DNA of 58,895 nt. Origin: Deltaproteobacteria bacterium HGW-Deltaproteobacteria-14. GTDB taxonomy: Bacteria; Myxococcota_A; UBA9042; PHBI01. Below, one piece after another: positions 1 through 8,400 of this stretch (its first letter is position 1; each line of letters opens with the position of its first letter). The DNA is taken from the NCBI GenBank assembly GCA_002841945.1, contig PHBI01000063.1, forward strand, positions 1-58,895, written 5' to 3'. A model generated the notes under the pieces. The model worked only from the letters and a program-made list of their open reading frames with translations. It made no database searches and was not told the DNA's origin. A program made the translations under genes and the position numbers.

Positions 1-1
1 G

Positions 2-418
2 CTCGCCCTCGGCGCCCGCGTCGAAGCGGGGACCCCGGCGACGGTCCGGGGCGGCGGGGTCGAGGCGCGCCTCGTCGAGGTCGGCGCGTACGGGGTCGCG
101 ACGGCGCGGGCGCGGCTCGGGGTGGCGCTCGCCCTCGGGGCGGAGATCGGGCTCGGGGCGAGCTATCGCTGGACGACCGGCCAGGCCGCCGAGGGGGCCC
201 TCTTCGCGGCGGCGACGGCGCGCCACGACGAGCTGTTGGCCTCGGTCAGCGCCGGGACGTGGCTCTCCTGGGACCTCGGATCCGGTCCGCTGTGGCTGGC
301 GGTCGGGGTCGCCGGCCGGCGCTACCTCGGCGGGAGCGACCTGGCGTCCCAGGCCGGGCGGGCCGACGCGCCGCGGTGGTCGCTCGACGGCGGCGTCCGC
401 GTCGGGGTGCGGCTGTGA
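2..418 (+). CDS. C-terminal part of a probable outer-membrane beta-barrel protein (5' end outside window)
   Basis: The frame is open from the first bases of the window and stops at TGA 416-418, so about 138 residues of C-terminus are visible and the start is missing. The sequence alternates hydrophobic and small or polar residues with many glycines (for example LALGAEIGLGASYRW and LWLAVGVAGRRYLGG) and ends in VRVGVRL. That pattern fits the last strands of an outer-membrane barrel. The stop overlaps the GTG start of the sigma factor gene (GTGA), so the two are probably co-transcribed. This could be the membrane component of a three-gene unit with the sigma factor and FecR-like protein. The family cannot be named from this fragment. 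Confidence 0.55.
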   Translation, partial: LALGARVEAGTPATVRGGGVEARLVEVGAYGVATARARLGVALALGAEIGLGASYRWTTGQAAEGALFAAATARHDELLASVSAGTWLSWDLGSGPLWLAVGVAGRRYLGGSDLASQAGRADAPRWSLDGGVRVGVRL

Positions 419-1047
419 GCGGGGCCGGTCAGCTCGACCTGGTGCGCCGCTGCCAGGCGGGGGACGAGCGCGCCTGGGGTGAGCTGTACCGGGCACACGC
501 GCCGCTGGTCGCGCGCTTCGTCGGGCGCATGGTCGGCCCCAGCGGCCCGGTCGACGACCTCGTCCAGGCGGTCTTCGTTCAGGTCTTTCGCGGCATCCGG
601 CGCTTCCGCGGCGACGCCCGCCTGACGACCTGGCTCTACGGCATCGCCCACCGGGTCACCGCCAAGCACATCCGCGCGGACTCACGGCGTCGCCGCCGCG
701 ACGACCGCTGGGGCGAGGACCAGGCGACGCGCGCCGCGTCGCCCGAGCCCGCGATGCTCGCCCGCGAGGCGCTCGCGGTGGTGCAGCGCGCCGTGTTGAC
801 GCTGCCCGAGCCCCAGCGCGCCGTGTGGGTGATGCGCGAGCTCGAGGGCCTCTCCACCGCGGAGGTGGCCGAGGCGCTCGGGGCGCGCCTCGGCACCGTG
901 CGCTCGCGCCTCTTCGCCGCTCGCCAGCAGGTCCTCGACGCCCTCGCCGCGGCGCCCGAGGCGACGTCACCCCACCCACCGGCGGCCCCCCACGAGGCCG
1001 CGCTAAGCGGCGTGCGTCCCAAGCGCGCCCGCGAGGACGTCCCATGA
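415..1047 (+). CDS. ECF-type RNA polymerase sigma factor (sigma-70 family)
   Basis: Predicted 210-residue alternative sigma factor. Region 2 covers about residues 5-85: a ..LVRRCQAGDERAWGELYR start, then VDDLVQAVFVQVFR, then FRGDARLTTWLYGIAHR, the usual sigma-2 signature. Region 4 covers about 120-180, with LPEPQRAVWVMRELEGLS and a helix-turn-helix around TAEVAEALGARLGTVRSRL. The GTG start at 415 is preferred because it overlaps the previous stop and gives a normal ECF N-terminus; the frame is open further upstream but that sequence is a shadow of the previous gene. The stop overlaps the ATG of the FecR/TPR gene (ATGA), which fits translational coupling of a sigma factor with its regulator. 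The inducing signal is unknown. Confidence 0.9.
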   Translation: MSGAGQLDLVRRCQAGDERAWGELYRAHAPLVARFVGRMVGPSGPVDDLVQAVFVQVFRGIRRFRGDARLTTWLYGIAHRVTAKHIRADSRRRRRDDRWGEDQATRAASPEPAMLAREALAVVQRAVLTLPEPQRAVWVMRELEGLSTAEVAEALGARLGTVRSRLFAARQQVLDALAAAPEATSPHPPAAPHEAALSGVRPKRAREDVP

Positions 1048-2558
1048 ACGAGCCCACCTGCCACGACGCCCGCCGCTGGCTCGCCATGTCCCGGGAGGGC
1101 GGCGACGACGCGCCGGTCGGGATCCGCTTCCACCTCGACCGCTGCCCGGCGTGCGCGCGGCTCGCCGCGCGCTACGACGCCGGGGTGAGCGCTCTTGCGC
1201 GGGCGACCGCCACCCGGGGCGGCCGGCTGCCCGAGGCGAGCGCCGTCATCGCGGCCGCTCGACGACCCGAGCGGTCACGGCTCGGGCGCTGGGTCTTCGC
1301 GGGCGCGGCGGTGGCCAGCGCGGCGGTGATCGTCCTCGTGAGCGCGCCGGGCGGCACCGACCCGGAGGGCGCCGCGCCCGAGGGGATCGCCACGGCGCCG
1401 GCCACCGCCGCCGACGGTCAGACGCCCCGCCCACCGAGCGCCGTGGCGCCCTGGGAGGCGACCCGGCTGACGACGGCCGCCGCTCCCCGCGAGCTCCGCG
1501 ACCCCGTGACGGCGACGCTGCGGGTCGCCCCGGAGACGGATCTGTCGCTGCCGGCGTGGAGCGACGGCGAGGCCGAGGTGGCGCTGACGCGCGGGACGGT
1601 GAGCGTGAGCGTCGTCCCCCGGGTCGGCGAGCAGCGGTTCACCGTGCGCACCGAGGAGCTGGCCGCGACCGTGGTCGGGACGGCGTTCAGCGTGACGCGC
1701 GCGCCGGACGAGGGGACGCGGGTGGTCGTGCGCGAGGGGGTCGTCTACGTGGAGGTGCGGGCGGGGGGCGCCGTGACCCTCGGCGCCGGCGACGTCATGG
1801 TCGTCGCGCCGCCTCGGGAGCCTCGGCCTCCCGAGCGGGCCGCCGAGCCGCCGGAGGTCGCGGCGCCGGCGCTGGTCCCGGCCCCGAGCGAGCTGCGCGC
1901 CGAGCCGCTGACCGCGCGTATCCAGGCGGCGCGGCGGCTGCTGGCGCGGGGGCGGTCGGAGGAGGCGATCGCGCTCCTCGGCGCCCTGGTGCCGGGCGAT
2001 GACGCTGATCGCGCCTCGGTCGCGGCCCTGCTCGGGGACGCGTGGACGGTGGCCGGCGAGCTCGCGCGGGCGCGGGACGCCTACGCCGACGCGGCGCGGT
2101 GGGGTAGGGGGCCGGTGGCGCTCGGGGCGGTGGCGGAGCTCGCGCGGACCCAGGCGGCGCTCGGCGAGCGTGAGGCGGCGGCGGCGAGCTGGCGGAGGCT
2201 CCTCGACGCGGCGCCGGACGGCCCGCTGGCGCCGCGGGCGTTGGCGGCGCTGGGGGAGGACGCGTCGCTCCTGGCGCGCTTCCCGGAGAGCCGCGAGGCC
2301 ACCGGGGCGCTGCTGCGGCTGGGCCGGGCGCGTCTCGACGCCGGCCGCTGGGAGGACGCCGCGGCGCTGTTCTCGGCGCACCTCGGGGATCCGCAACCCG
2401 AGCGCCGGGAGGTGGCGCTGGTCGGGCTCATGCGGGCTCGCCTCGGCCAGGGACGGCGCGACGCCGTGGCCGCGCTGGTCGCGCGCTACGACGCGGCGTT
2501 CCCGGCGGGGGCCCGCCGCGCAGAGGTCGAGCGCGTGCGCGCGGCAGCGGGCCTGTAG
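1044..2558 (+). CDS. Membrane anti-sigma/FecR-domain protein with zinc-finger N-terminus and TPR-like C-terminus
   Basis: Predicted 504-residue regulator of the preceding sigma factor. H30, C34 and C37 form an HxxxCxxC zinc anti-sigma (ZAS) motif. One membrane helix lies at about residues 80-100 (GRWVFAGAAVASAAVIVLVS). A periplasmic FecR-like domain follows at about 150-270, with VALTRGTVSVSVVPR, FTVRTEELAATVVGTAFSV and VVVREGVVYVEV. From about 295 to the end, alanine-rich helical repeats resemble TPRs (ARRLLARGRSEEAIALLGAL and later copies). The ATG at 1044 overlaps the sigma factor stop. A cytoplasmic ZAS plus periplasmic FecR and TPR layout suggests envelope sensing; the signal is not evident. 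The domain assignment is from sequence patterns, not from a profile search. Confidence 0.8.
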   Translation: MNEPTCHDARRWLAMSREGGDDAPVGIRFHLDRCPACARLAARYDAGVSALARATATRGGRLPEASAVIAAARRPERSRLGRWVFAGAAVASAAVIVLVSAPGGTDPEGAAPEGIATAPATAADGQTPRPPSAVAPWEATRLTTAAAPRELRDPVTATLRVAPETDLSLPAWSDGEAEVALTRGTVSVSVVPRVGEQRFTVRTEELAATVVGTAFSVTRAPDEGTRVVVREGVVYVEVRAGGAVTLGAGDVMVVAPPREPRPPERAAEPPEVAAPALVPAPSELRAEPLTARIQAARRLLARGRSEEAIALLGALVPGDDADRASVAALLGDAWTVAGELARARDAYADAARWGRGPVALGAVAELARTQAALGEREAAAASWRRLLDAAPDGPLAPRALAALGEDASLLARFPESREATGALLRLGRARLDAGRWEDAAALFSAHLGDPQPERREVALVGLMRARLGQGRRDAVAALVARYDAAFPAGARRAEVERVRAAAGL

Positions 2559-3007
2559 GCCGCTCGGCCGGGTCGGTCCCTGGGGGCCGGAGCGCCGCCC
2601 CGCGATCGCCGCGCACCGCAACGTGGAGACGCGGTCTGCGCAAAGCGGGTTGCGCTCCCCGCCACGCGGGCGATGCGCCGTCGCGGGGCCGGCGCTCGGC
2701 GCGTCGCGCCAGGTCTGCGCTTTTCGATCAGACATGGATCAGACGCGAGGGCGAAGACCGCATACACGGCGGCGCCCGGATGTGTATGATCACAGCATCT
2801 TTGGAGGTCTTCAGCCGTCGGGCTGAGCGCGGGATCGGTGGCTGGCGCGGGACGAGAACGCCGGCCCGCTGGCGGGGCGACGCGATCGGGATTGACATCG
2901 CGCAAACTAATTGATTAATTAGTTACATGCGCGAAGCGGGATTGTGCAGGCGCGAGAGCCTGTGAGAATAGTGTGAGCGAGTAGCTCGTGCGGGAGCGAA
3001 GAAGCTT
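2559..3007. other. Intergenic region between the sigma/anti-sigma unit and the cellulose locus
   Basis: I see no credible gene in these 449 bases. A 9-bp inverted repeat (GCCCCGCGA at 2597-2605, TCGCGGGGC at 2681-2689) might contribute to termination of the upstream unit. The distal part is strikingly AT-rich and carries the palindrome and promoter-like hexamer annotated separately. Confidence 0.5.
2892..2924 (+). promoter_or_regulatory. Promoter-like TTGACA with an overlapping AT-rich operator palindrome
   Basis: TTGACA at 2892-2897 matches the sigma-70 -35 consensus exactly. About 17 bp downstream, where the -10 should be, lies a perfect inverted repeat: AACTAATT (2905-2912), spacer GATT, AATTAGTT (2917-2924). 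The -10 itself is a weak match (TTAATT or TAATTA). Such AT-rich palindromes over a -10 are typical operators of MarR- or TetR-type repressors. It lies about 85 bp upstream of the GH5 gene and could gate the whole cellulose locus. The regulator is not identifiable here. Confidence 0.5.
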
Positions 3008-4285
3008 GTGATTCTTGGAGACGCCAGAGCCGCGGAGCGGCCGGCGCGAGGGTGGGGGCTCGTGCTCTCGCTCGCGCTGGCCGTCGCCGCGTGCGACACG
3101 GTCGGCGGCTTGGACGCGGCGACCTGCGCCGTGCGGACGCCGGCCGCGTTCGCGCCCTTCGCGGGAGACGTGCGGCCGAGCGCGGTCCCCGGGGTTCGGA
3201 CGCCCGGCTACCTGCACGCCGACGGGGCGCGGCTCGTCGACCACCGCGGGCGGACGGTCCGGTTGACCGGCGTGAACTGGTTCGGCTTCGAGACCGACGC
3301 GTTCGTCCCGCACGGGCTCGACCGCCGCGGCCTCGGCTCGCTCCTCGATCAGGTGCAGCGCCTCGGCTACAACGCCCTGCGCGTGCCGTTCGCCAACGAG
3401 ATGCTCGACCCCCGCGTACACCCGGCGGCGGGCGCCATCGACTTTGACCACAACCCCGAGCTCGTCGGGCTGTCCTCGCTCGAGGTGCTCGACCGCCTGA
3501 TCGCCGAGGCCGGGCAGCGCGGGCTCGCCGTGATCCTCGATCGCCACCGCGCCTACGCCTCCGAGGCGGCCACCGAGGCGCGCGGCTGCACCAAGGACGG
3601 CCCCTGGTACGCCGAGGGCTGGGGCGAAGCCCGGTGGGTCCGGGACTGGATGGATCTAGCGGCGCGCTACCTCGGCGACCCGACGGTCGTCGGGGTCGAC
3701 CTGTCGAACGAGCCCGACGGCAGCTGGGGAGATGACGTGCCGGAGACCGACTGGCGCGCGGCGGCCGAGCGCGCAGGGAACGCCATCCTCGCGGTGAACC
3801 CCGAGCTCCTCATCATCGTCGAGGGGGTCGGGCGGCATGCGGACTTCCCCTACGACCACTACTGGACCGGCGGGAACCTCGCCGGGGTCCGCTCGGACCC
3901 GGTGCGTCTGGCGATCCCCGAGCAGCTCGTGTATTCGATCCACGACTACCCGGCTTCGGTGACCGACCAGCCCTGGTTCGCCTCAGCCGCCTTCCCCGAC
4001 GACCTGCCCGACGTGTGGGAGGCCGCCTGGGGGTTCATCGCCCGGGACGAGCTCGCGCCCATCCTCATCGGCGAGTTCGGCTCGCGCCTCGAGAGCAGCC
4101 AGGATCGGCTCTGGCTCGAGCACCTCATGGATTACGCCGACGAGCTCGGCGCGAGCTTCACCGTCTGGAGCCTCAACCCGGACTCCGTCGACACCGGCGG
4201 CCTCCTCGAGGACGACTGGCGGACCGTCCGCCGCGCCCTCCAGGACGAGCTGGCCGGGCACCTCGAGCCCTCCGCAATCCGCTGA
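3008..4285 (+). CDS. Glycoside hydrolase family 5 lipoprotein (probable endo-beta-1,4-glucanase)
   Basis: Predicted 425-residue secreted glucanase. The N-terminus is a lipoprotein signal (LVLSLALAVAAC, lipobox VAAC). The GH5 hallmarks appear in order: NALRVPFANEML (strand 3), VVGVDLSNEPDGSWG with the acid/base Glu at about residue 235, VYSIHDYP, and ILIGEFGSRLE with the nucleophile Glu at about 356. SFTVWSLNPDS near the end is the usual Trp-containing strand 8. The GTG at 3008 gives a short basic n-region before the signal helix; an internal GTG at 3062 would leave almost none. It precedes the bcs genes on the same strand, 139 bp from bcsR. That suggests trimming or remodelling of the exported cellulose, in addition to the GH8 enzyme BcsZ downstream. 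Substrate specificity within GH5 is not certain. Confidence 0.87.
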   Translation: MILGDARAAERPARGWGLVLSLALAVAACDTVGGLDAATCAVRTPAAFAPFAGDVRPSAVPGVRTPGYLHADGARLVDHRGRTVRLTGVNWFGFETDAFVPHGLDRRGLGSLLDQVQRLGYNALRVPFANEMLDPRVHPAAGAIDFDHNPELVGLSSLEVLDRLIAEAGQRGLAVILDRHRAYASEAATEARGCTKDGPWYAEGWGEARWVRDWMDLAARYLGDPTVVGVDLSNEPDGSWGDDVPETDWRAAAERAGNAILAVNPELLIIVEGVGRHADFPYDHYWTGGNLAGVRSDPVRLAIPEQLVYSIHDYPASVTDQPWFASAAFPDDLPDVWEAAWGFIARDELAPILIGEFGSRLESSQDRLWLEHLMDYADELGASFTVWSLNPDSVDTGGLLEDDWRTVRRALQDELAGHLEPSAIR

Positions 4286-4424
4286 TGTGTCGCGCGCCGT
4301 CGCGATCCCAACCACGCAGAAGAACTAAACAAACAGTCCGAAAGAACGCGGTTCACGCCCGGCGGCGCCGAAAATGAATGAACGGCCGCGACCAGACCGG
4401 CGGCCATCCACCTCGGAGGTTACT

Positions 4425-4721
4425 TTGGATTCCAGGACACGAGACGAGCTGACCACAGCGGGCGTCGACTACCCGTACCTCGAGGTGGGGCGTGGCGCGC
4501 GGCAGGACCAGGCCGTGTCGCGTTGGGCGCTGATGCGCTCGGCGGAGCGCTTCCTCCAGAGCGAGCGCTGGCGCCGCAACGCCGAGCGCGAGCGCGCCGC
4601 GATGGAGGCCGATCAGGGCAAGATCGCCCACCTCGACACCCGCCGCGCCGCGCGCCCGGTCGCGCCCGCCGCGGACTGGTACCTCGACGGCGCACCAGAG
4701 GCCGCGGAGGAGAGCCGTTGA
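4425..4721 (+). CDS. bcsR: BcsR-like small protein of the cellulose synthase complex
   Basis: A 98-residue cytosolic protein directly upstream of bcsQ. The segment VDYPYLEVGRGARQDQAVSRW (D15-Y16 to R33-W34) resembles the core of enterobacterial BcsR, where an [IV]DY motif is followed about 16-18 residues later by RWxL. In enterobacteria BcsR partners BcsQ in the cytosolic part of the c-di-GMP-activated cellulose secretion complex. The rest is a charged helical tail (QSERWRRNAERERAAMEA). I chose the TTG start at 4425 because GGAGG lies at 4415-4419, five bases upstream. The in-frame ATG at 4374 has no visible Shine-Dalgarno. The stop overlaps the bcsQ TTG start (TTGA). The assignment rests on a short motif and on position. 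Confidence 0.6.
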   Translation: MDSRTRDELTTAGVDYPYLEVGRGARQDQAVSRWALMRSAERFLQSERWRRNAERERAAMEADQGKIAHLDTRRAARPVAPAADWYLDGAPEAAEESR

Positions 4722-5476
4722 AGCGCGTCGCGCTGATCTCTCTCAACGGGGGCGTCGGTCGCACGACCATCGCCGCCGCCCTCGCGCGCGTGACCGCCGA
4801 GCGGGTGCGCAGCGTCGCCATCGACTTCGATCCGCAGAACACCCTGGGGTTGCACCTCGGGGTGCCGGTGGGCGAGCCGCGCGGGCTGTCCGACCCCAAG
4901 TTCGGCGGGCCGGATCTGGTGGAGCTCCTCCGCGCGCTGCAGCCCGACGTCCCGTTCGTCCCGTTCGGCCGCGCCACCCGCGCCCAGGTCTCCGAGCTCA
5001 CGCGCACGGTGCAGAACGATCCGCGCTGGCTGAGCGCCCGCCTCGAGGGCCTCCTCCCGAGCGGCAGCGAGCTCCTCGTCATCGACACCCCGGCGGGGCG
5101 CAACCCGTGGTCCGATCAGGTCGCCGACCTCGCCGACGCGGTCCTCGTCGTCCTGGGCGCCGACGCGCTGTCGTACGCCAACCTGGCCGACACCGAGAAC
5201 CTCCTCGAGGAGCTCTCCGCGACCCGCGCCGGCTCGCAGCGCGCCGTGGGCTTCCTCATCAACCGCCTCGATCCCCGCCGTCCCCTGAGCCGCGACGTCC
5301 GCGCCGCCTTTGGCCAGGCCCTCGGGGATCGCCTGCTCAGCGTCGCCCTCTACGAGGACGAGTCGGTGCGCGAGGCCGTGGCCGAGCGCCAGACCGCCGT
5401 CCGCTATGCGCCCCACTCCCAGTTCGTCGCCGGGCTACACGAAGTCTCCGCCTGGCTCATCGAGGCCCTCGCATGA
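4718..5476 (+). CDS. bcsQ: BcsQ, MinD/ParA-like ATPase of cellulose biosynthesis
   Basis: A 252-residue SIMIBI ATPase. The N-terminus VALISLNGGVGRTTIAAAL is a P-loop whose usual lysine is replaced (GGVGRTT); enterobacterial BcsQ also has a non-lysine version. Further motifs are VAIDFDPQNTLGLHLG (switch I region), LLVIDTPAG (Walker B-like) and VGFLINRLDPRRPLS near the C-terminus. BcsQ is needed for polar localisation and assembly of the cellulose machinery in enterobacteria. The TTG start at 4718 overlaps the previous stop and places the P-loop at residues 8-15, as expected. The longer open frame upstream is the shadow of the bcsR gene. It overlaps bcsAB by four bases (ATGA), so this is one translationally coupled unit. 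Confidence 0.9.
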   Translation: MKRVALISLNGGVGRTTIAAALARVTAERVRSVAIDFDPQNTLGLHLGVPVGEPRGLSDPKFGGPDLVELLRALQPDVPFVPFGRATRAQVSELTRTVQNDPRWLSARLEGLLPSGSELLVIDTPAGRNPWSDQVADLADAVLVVLGADALSYANLADTENLLEELSATRAGSQRAVGFLINRLDPRRPLSRDVRAAFGQALGDRLLSVALYEDESVREAVAERQTAVRYAPHSQFVAGLHEVSAWLIEALA

Positions 5477-8400
5477 ACCGCCGCTCGCCAGCGATGGATC
5501 CCACCGCTGCCCTCGCGCCGTGGGCCAGGAAGAACGTCTTCGCGCCCATCCGCTGGCTCGTCTGGCTCGTCGTCCTCGCGCTGCTCTCCACCGTCGTGGC
5601 GACCCCCCTCGGCGTCCACGCCCAGACCCTCTTCGGCGCCGCCGTCTTCGTCATGGCCCTCACCTTGAGCCGCGGCCGCGGGCGCTACGTGACCCTCGTG
5701 ATGATGCTCGTCTCGGTGGCGGTCTCCTCGCGCTACATCTTCTGGCGCCTCAGCACCACCGTCGGAGCCGAGCGCACCACCGACACCACCCTCAGCATCA
5801 TCCTCCTCGTCGCCGAGTGCTACGCCTTCCTGGTGCTGCTGTTCGGCTACATCCAGACCGCCTGGCCGCTACGCCGCCGCCCTGTCGCGCTGCCCTCCGA
5901 CCCCTCGACCTGGCCCTCGGTCGACGTCTTCATCCCGACCTACAACGAGCCCCTCTCGGTCGTGCGCGCCACCATCTTGGCCGCCTCCGCCCTCGACTGG
6001 CCCGCGGACAAGCTCAACGTCTACGTCCTCGACGACGGCAAGCGCGACGAGTTCCGCGCCTACTGCGCCCAGGCGGGCGTCCGCTACCTCACCCGGCCGA
6101 ACAACCGCCACGCGAAGGCCGGCAACATCAACCACGCCATGACCACCACCCACGGCGACTACATCGCCATCTTCGACTGCGACCACGTCCCGACCCGCTC
6201 GTTTCTCCAGCTCGCCATGGGCTGGCTGGTGCGCGACCGCAACCTCGCGATGGTCCAGACCCCGCACCACTTCTACTCCCCCGATCCCTTCGAGCGGAAC
6301 CTCGGCACCTTCCGCAAGGTCCCCAACGAGGGCGAGCTCTTCTACGGCGTCATCCAGAAGGGCAACGATCTGTGGGACGCGACCTTCTTCTGCGGCTCCT
6401 GCGCCGTCATCAAGCGCGGCCCCCTCGAGGAGATCGGCGGCATCGCCCCCGAGACGGTCACCGAGGACGCCCACACGATGCTCAAGCTGCACCGGCGCGG
6501 CTACTCGTCGGCGTACCTCAACCTGCCGCTCTCCGGCGGCCTCGCCACCGAGAGCCTCTCCGCCCACGTCGGCCAGCGCATCCGCTGGGCCCGCGGGATG
6601 GCCCAGATCTTCCGCATCGACAACCCCTTCTTCGGCCGCGGCCTGCGCCTCTTTCAGCGCTTCTGCTACGCCGCCGCGATGCTCCACTTCTTCTACGGCA
6701 TCCCGCGCATCATCTTCCTGACGGCGCCGCTGGCCTACCTGCTCTTCGACGCCCACATCTTCAACGCGCCCGCCGCGCTGATCCTGGCCTACGCGCTGCC
6801 CCACCTCGCGCACTCGATCCTCACCAACTCGCGCATCCAGGGGCAGTTCCGGCACTCGTTCTGGGCCGAGGTCTACGAGGCGGTCCTCGCCTACTACATC
6901 ACCATCCCGACGACCCTCGCGATCATCAGCCCGCGCCTCGGCAGCTTCAACGTCACCGCGAAGGGCGGCGTCATCGACGGCACCTACTTCGACAAGAAGA
7001 TCGCCCGCCCCTACATCTTGCTCATCCTGCTCAACCTCGTCGGCGTCGCCTTCGGCATCCAGCGCATCATCAGCGGCCAGGCCGAGCCCGAGGTCGTCGG
7101 CATCAACCTCACGTGGACGGTCTACAACCTCACCATCCTCTCCGCCGCCCTCGCCGTGGCGTGGGAGAAGCGGCAACGCCGGACCTTCCCCCGGGTCGTC
7201 CGCCGCCTCCCGGCCGTCCTCTGGCTCGGCGACGGCAAGACCTGTGTCGGCCACACGCTGAACGTCTCGATGGACGGCATGGCCATCGCGACCCCCACCC
7301 GGGTCGAGGTCGAGATCGGCGACACCCTCCACGTCGCCCTCCTCGACGGCGAGGAGACGCCGCTCCCGGTCGAGGTCGTCCGCCGCCGCGACACCGTCCT
7401 GCACGTGCGCTTCGTGCAGCCCCTCGCCATCCCCGAGGAGTCGGCCCTCGTCCGCACCGTGTTCAGCCCCCCCACGACCTGGCTCGACTGGACCGAGGGG
7501 CGCCGCCGCGACAGCCCCGGGCGCGCCATCGCCACCATCGGGGCCCACGCCCTCCGCGGCGCCGTCCGCCTGCCCGCGGGCCTGCTCGCGCGCCGCAAGG
7601 GCGCCACCAAGCTCGGCGCCCTGCTCCTCGCCTGCGCCTCCCTCGCGCTCCCCTCGGGCGACGCCCACGCCGAGGCCACGCGCACCGGCGACGGCTGGGT
7701 CGTCCGCTCCTTCGAGGACCTCGGCCTGACCGCCGGCCGCCGCCGCTACAGCACCCAGACGACCATGACGCTGCCGTTCTACGCCCGCGGCGACGAGGTC
7801 CTGACCGAGGCCCGCCTCGCCGTGCGCCTCGACCCCGCGGCGCCCGTGCCCCCCGGGGTCGCGACCATCGCCGTGCACATCAACGGCGAGAAGGTCGGCG
7901 TGCTGCCCCTCGACGCGGCGCGCGCCACCACCGAGGCCGCCGAGCTCCCGGTCGACTCCCGCCTCCTCGGCGAGAAGAACACCCTCACCTTCGCCTTCGA
8001 CCTCCCCCCCGAGGCCTGCGCCACCCTGGTCGACCCGGGGAGCTGGCTCGTCCTCGTCGGCGGCGAGCTCGCCACCCGCAGCGCCCCGCTGCCGCTGCCG
8101 TCGGACCTCTCCGTGCTGCCGCTGCCCTTCTACGACGCGGTCGCCGACGCGGCCGTCACCATCCCGATCGCCGTCCTCCCCCCCGCCGACCTGCGCGTGA
8201 GCCGCGTCGCCAGCCTCGTCGCGTCCTGGTTCGGGCTGCGCGCCGGCGAGCGCCTGCGCTTCCCGACGACGCTGGGGGCGCTCCCAGCGACGAGCGCGGT
8301 CGTGCTCGTGACCAACGCCGAGCGCGCCCTCATCCCCGGCTTCGAGGCCGTCGACGGGCCCACGGTCACGCTGATCGACCACCCCGCCGTCGCCGGCGGG

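Noticed and set aside
2778..2795. CRP-like site TGTG..CACA near 2780-2793
   Set aside because: The half-site spacing does not match CRP, and it is far from the next start codon.
4310..4424. A GEMM-type c-di-GMP riboswitch in the leader before bcsR (CACGCA, AAAC, GAAA, ACGC pieces)
   Set aside because: The pieces occur but the P1/P2/P3 pairings do not form convincingly. A cmsearch with the GEMM-I/II models would settle it.
5107..5472. N-terminal extension of bcsAB
   Set aside because: It overlaps bcsQ in another frame, is Arg/Pro-rich, and the ATG at 5473 overlapping the bcsQ stop gives a normal BcsA N-terminus.
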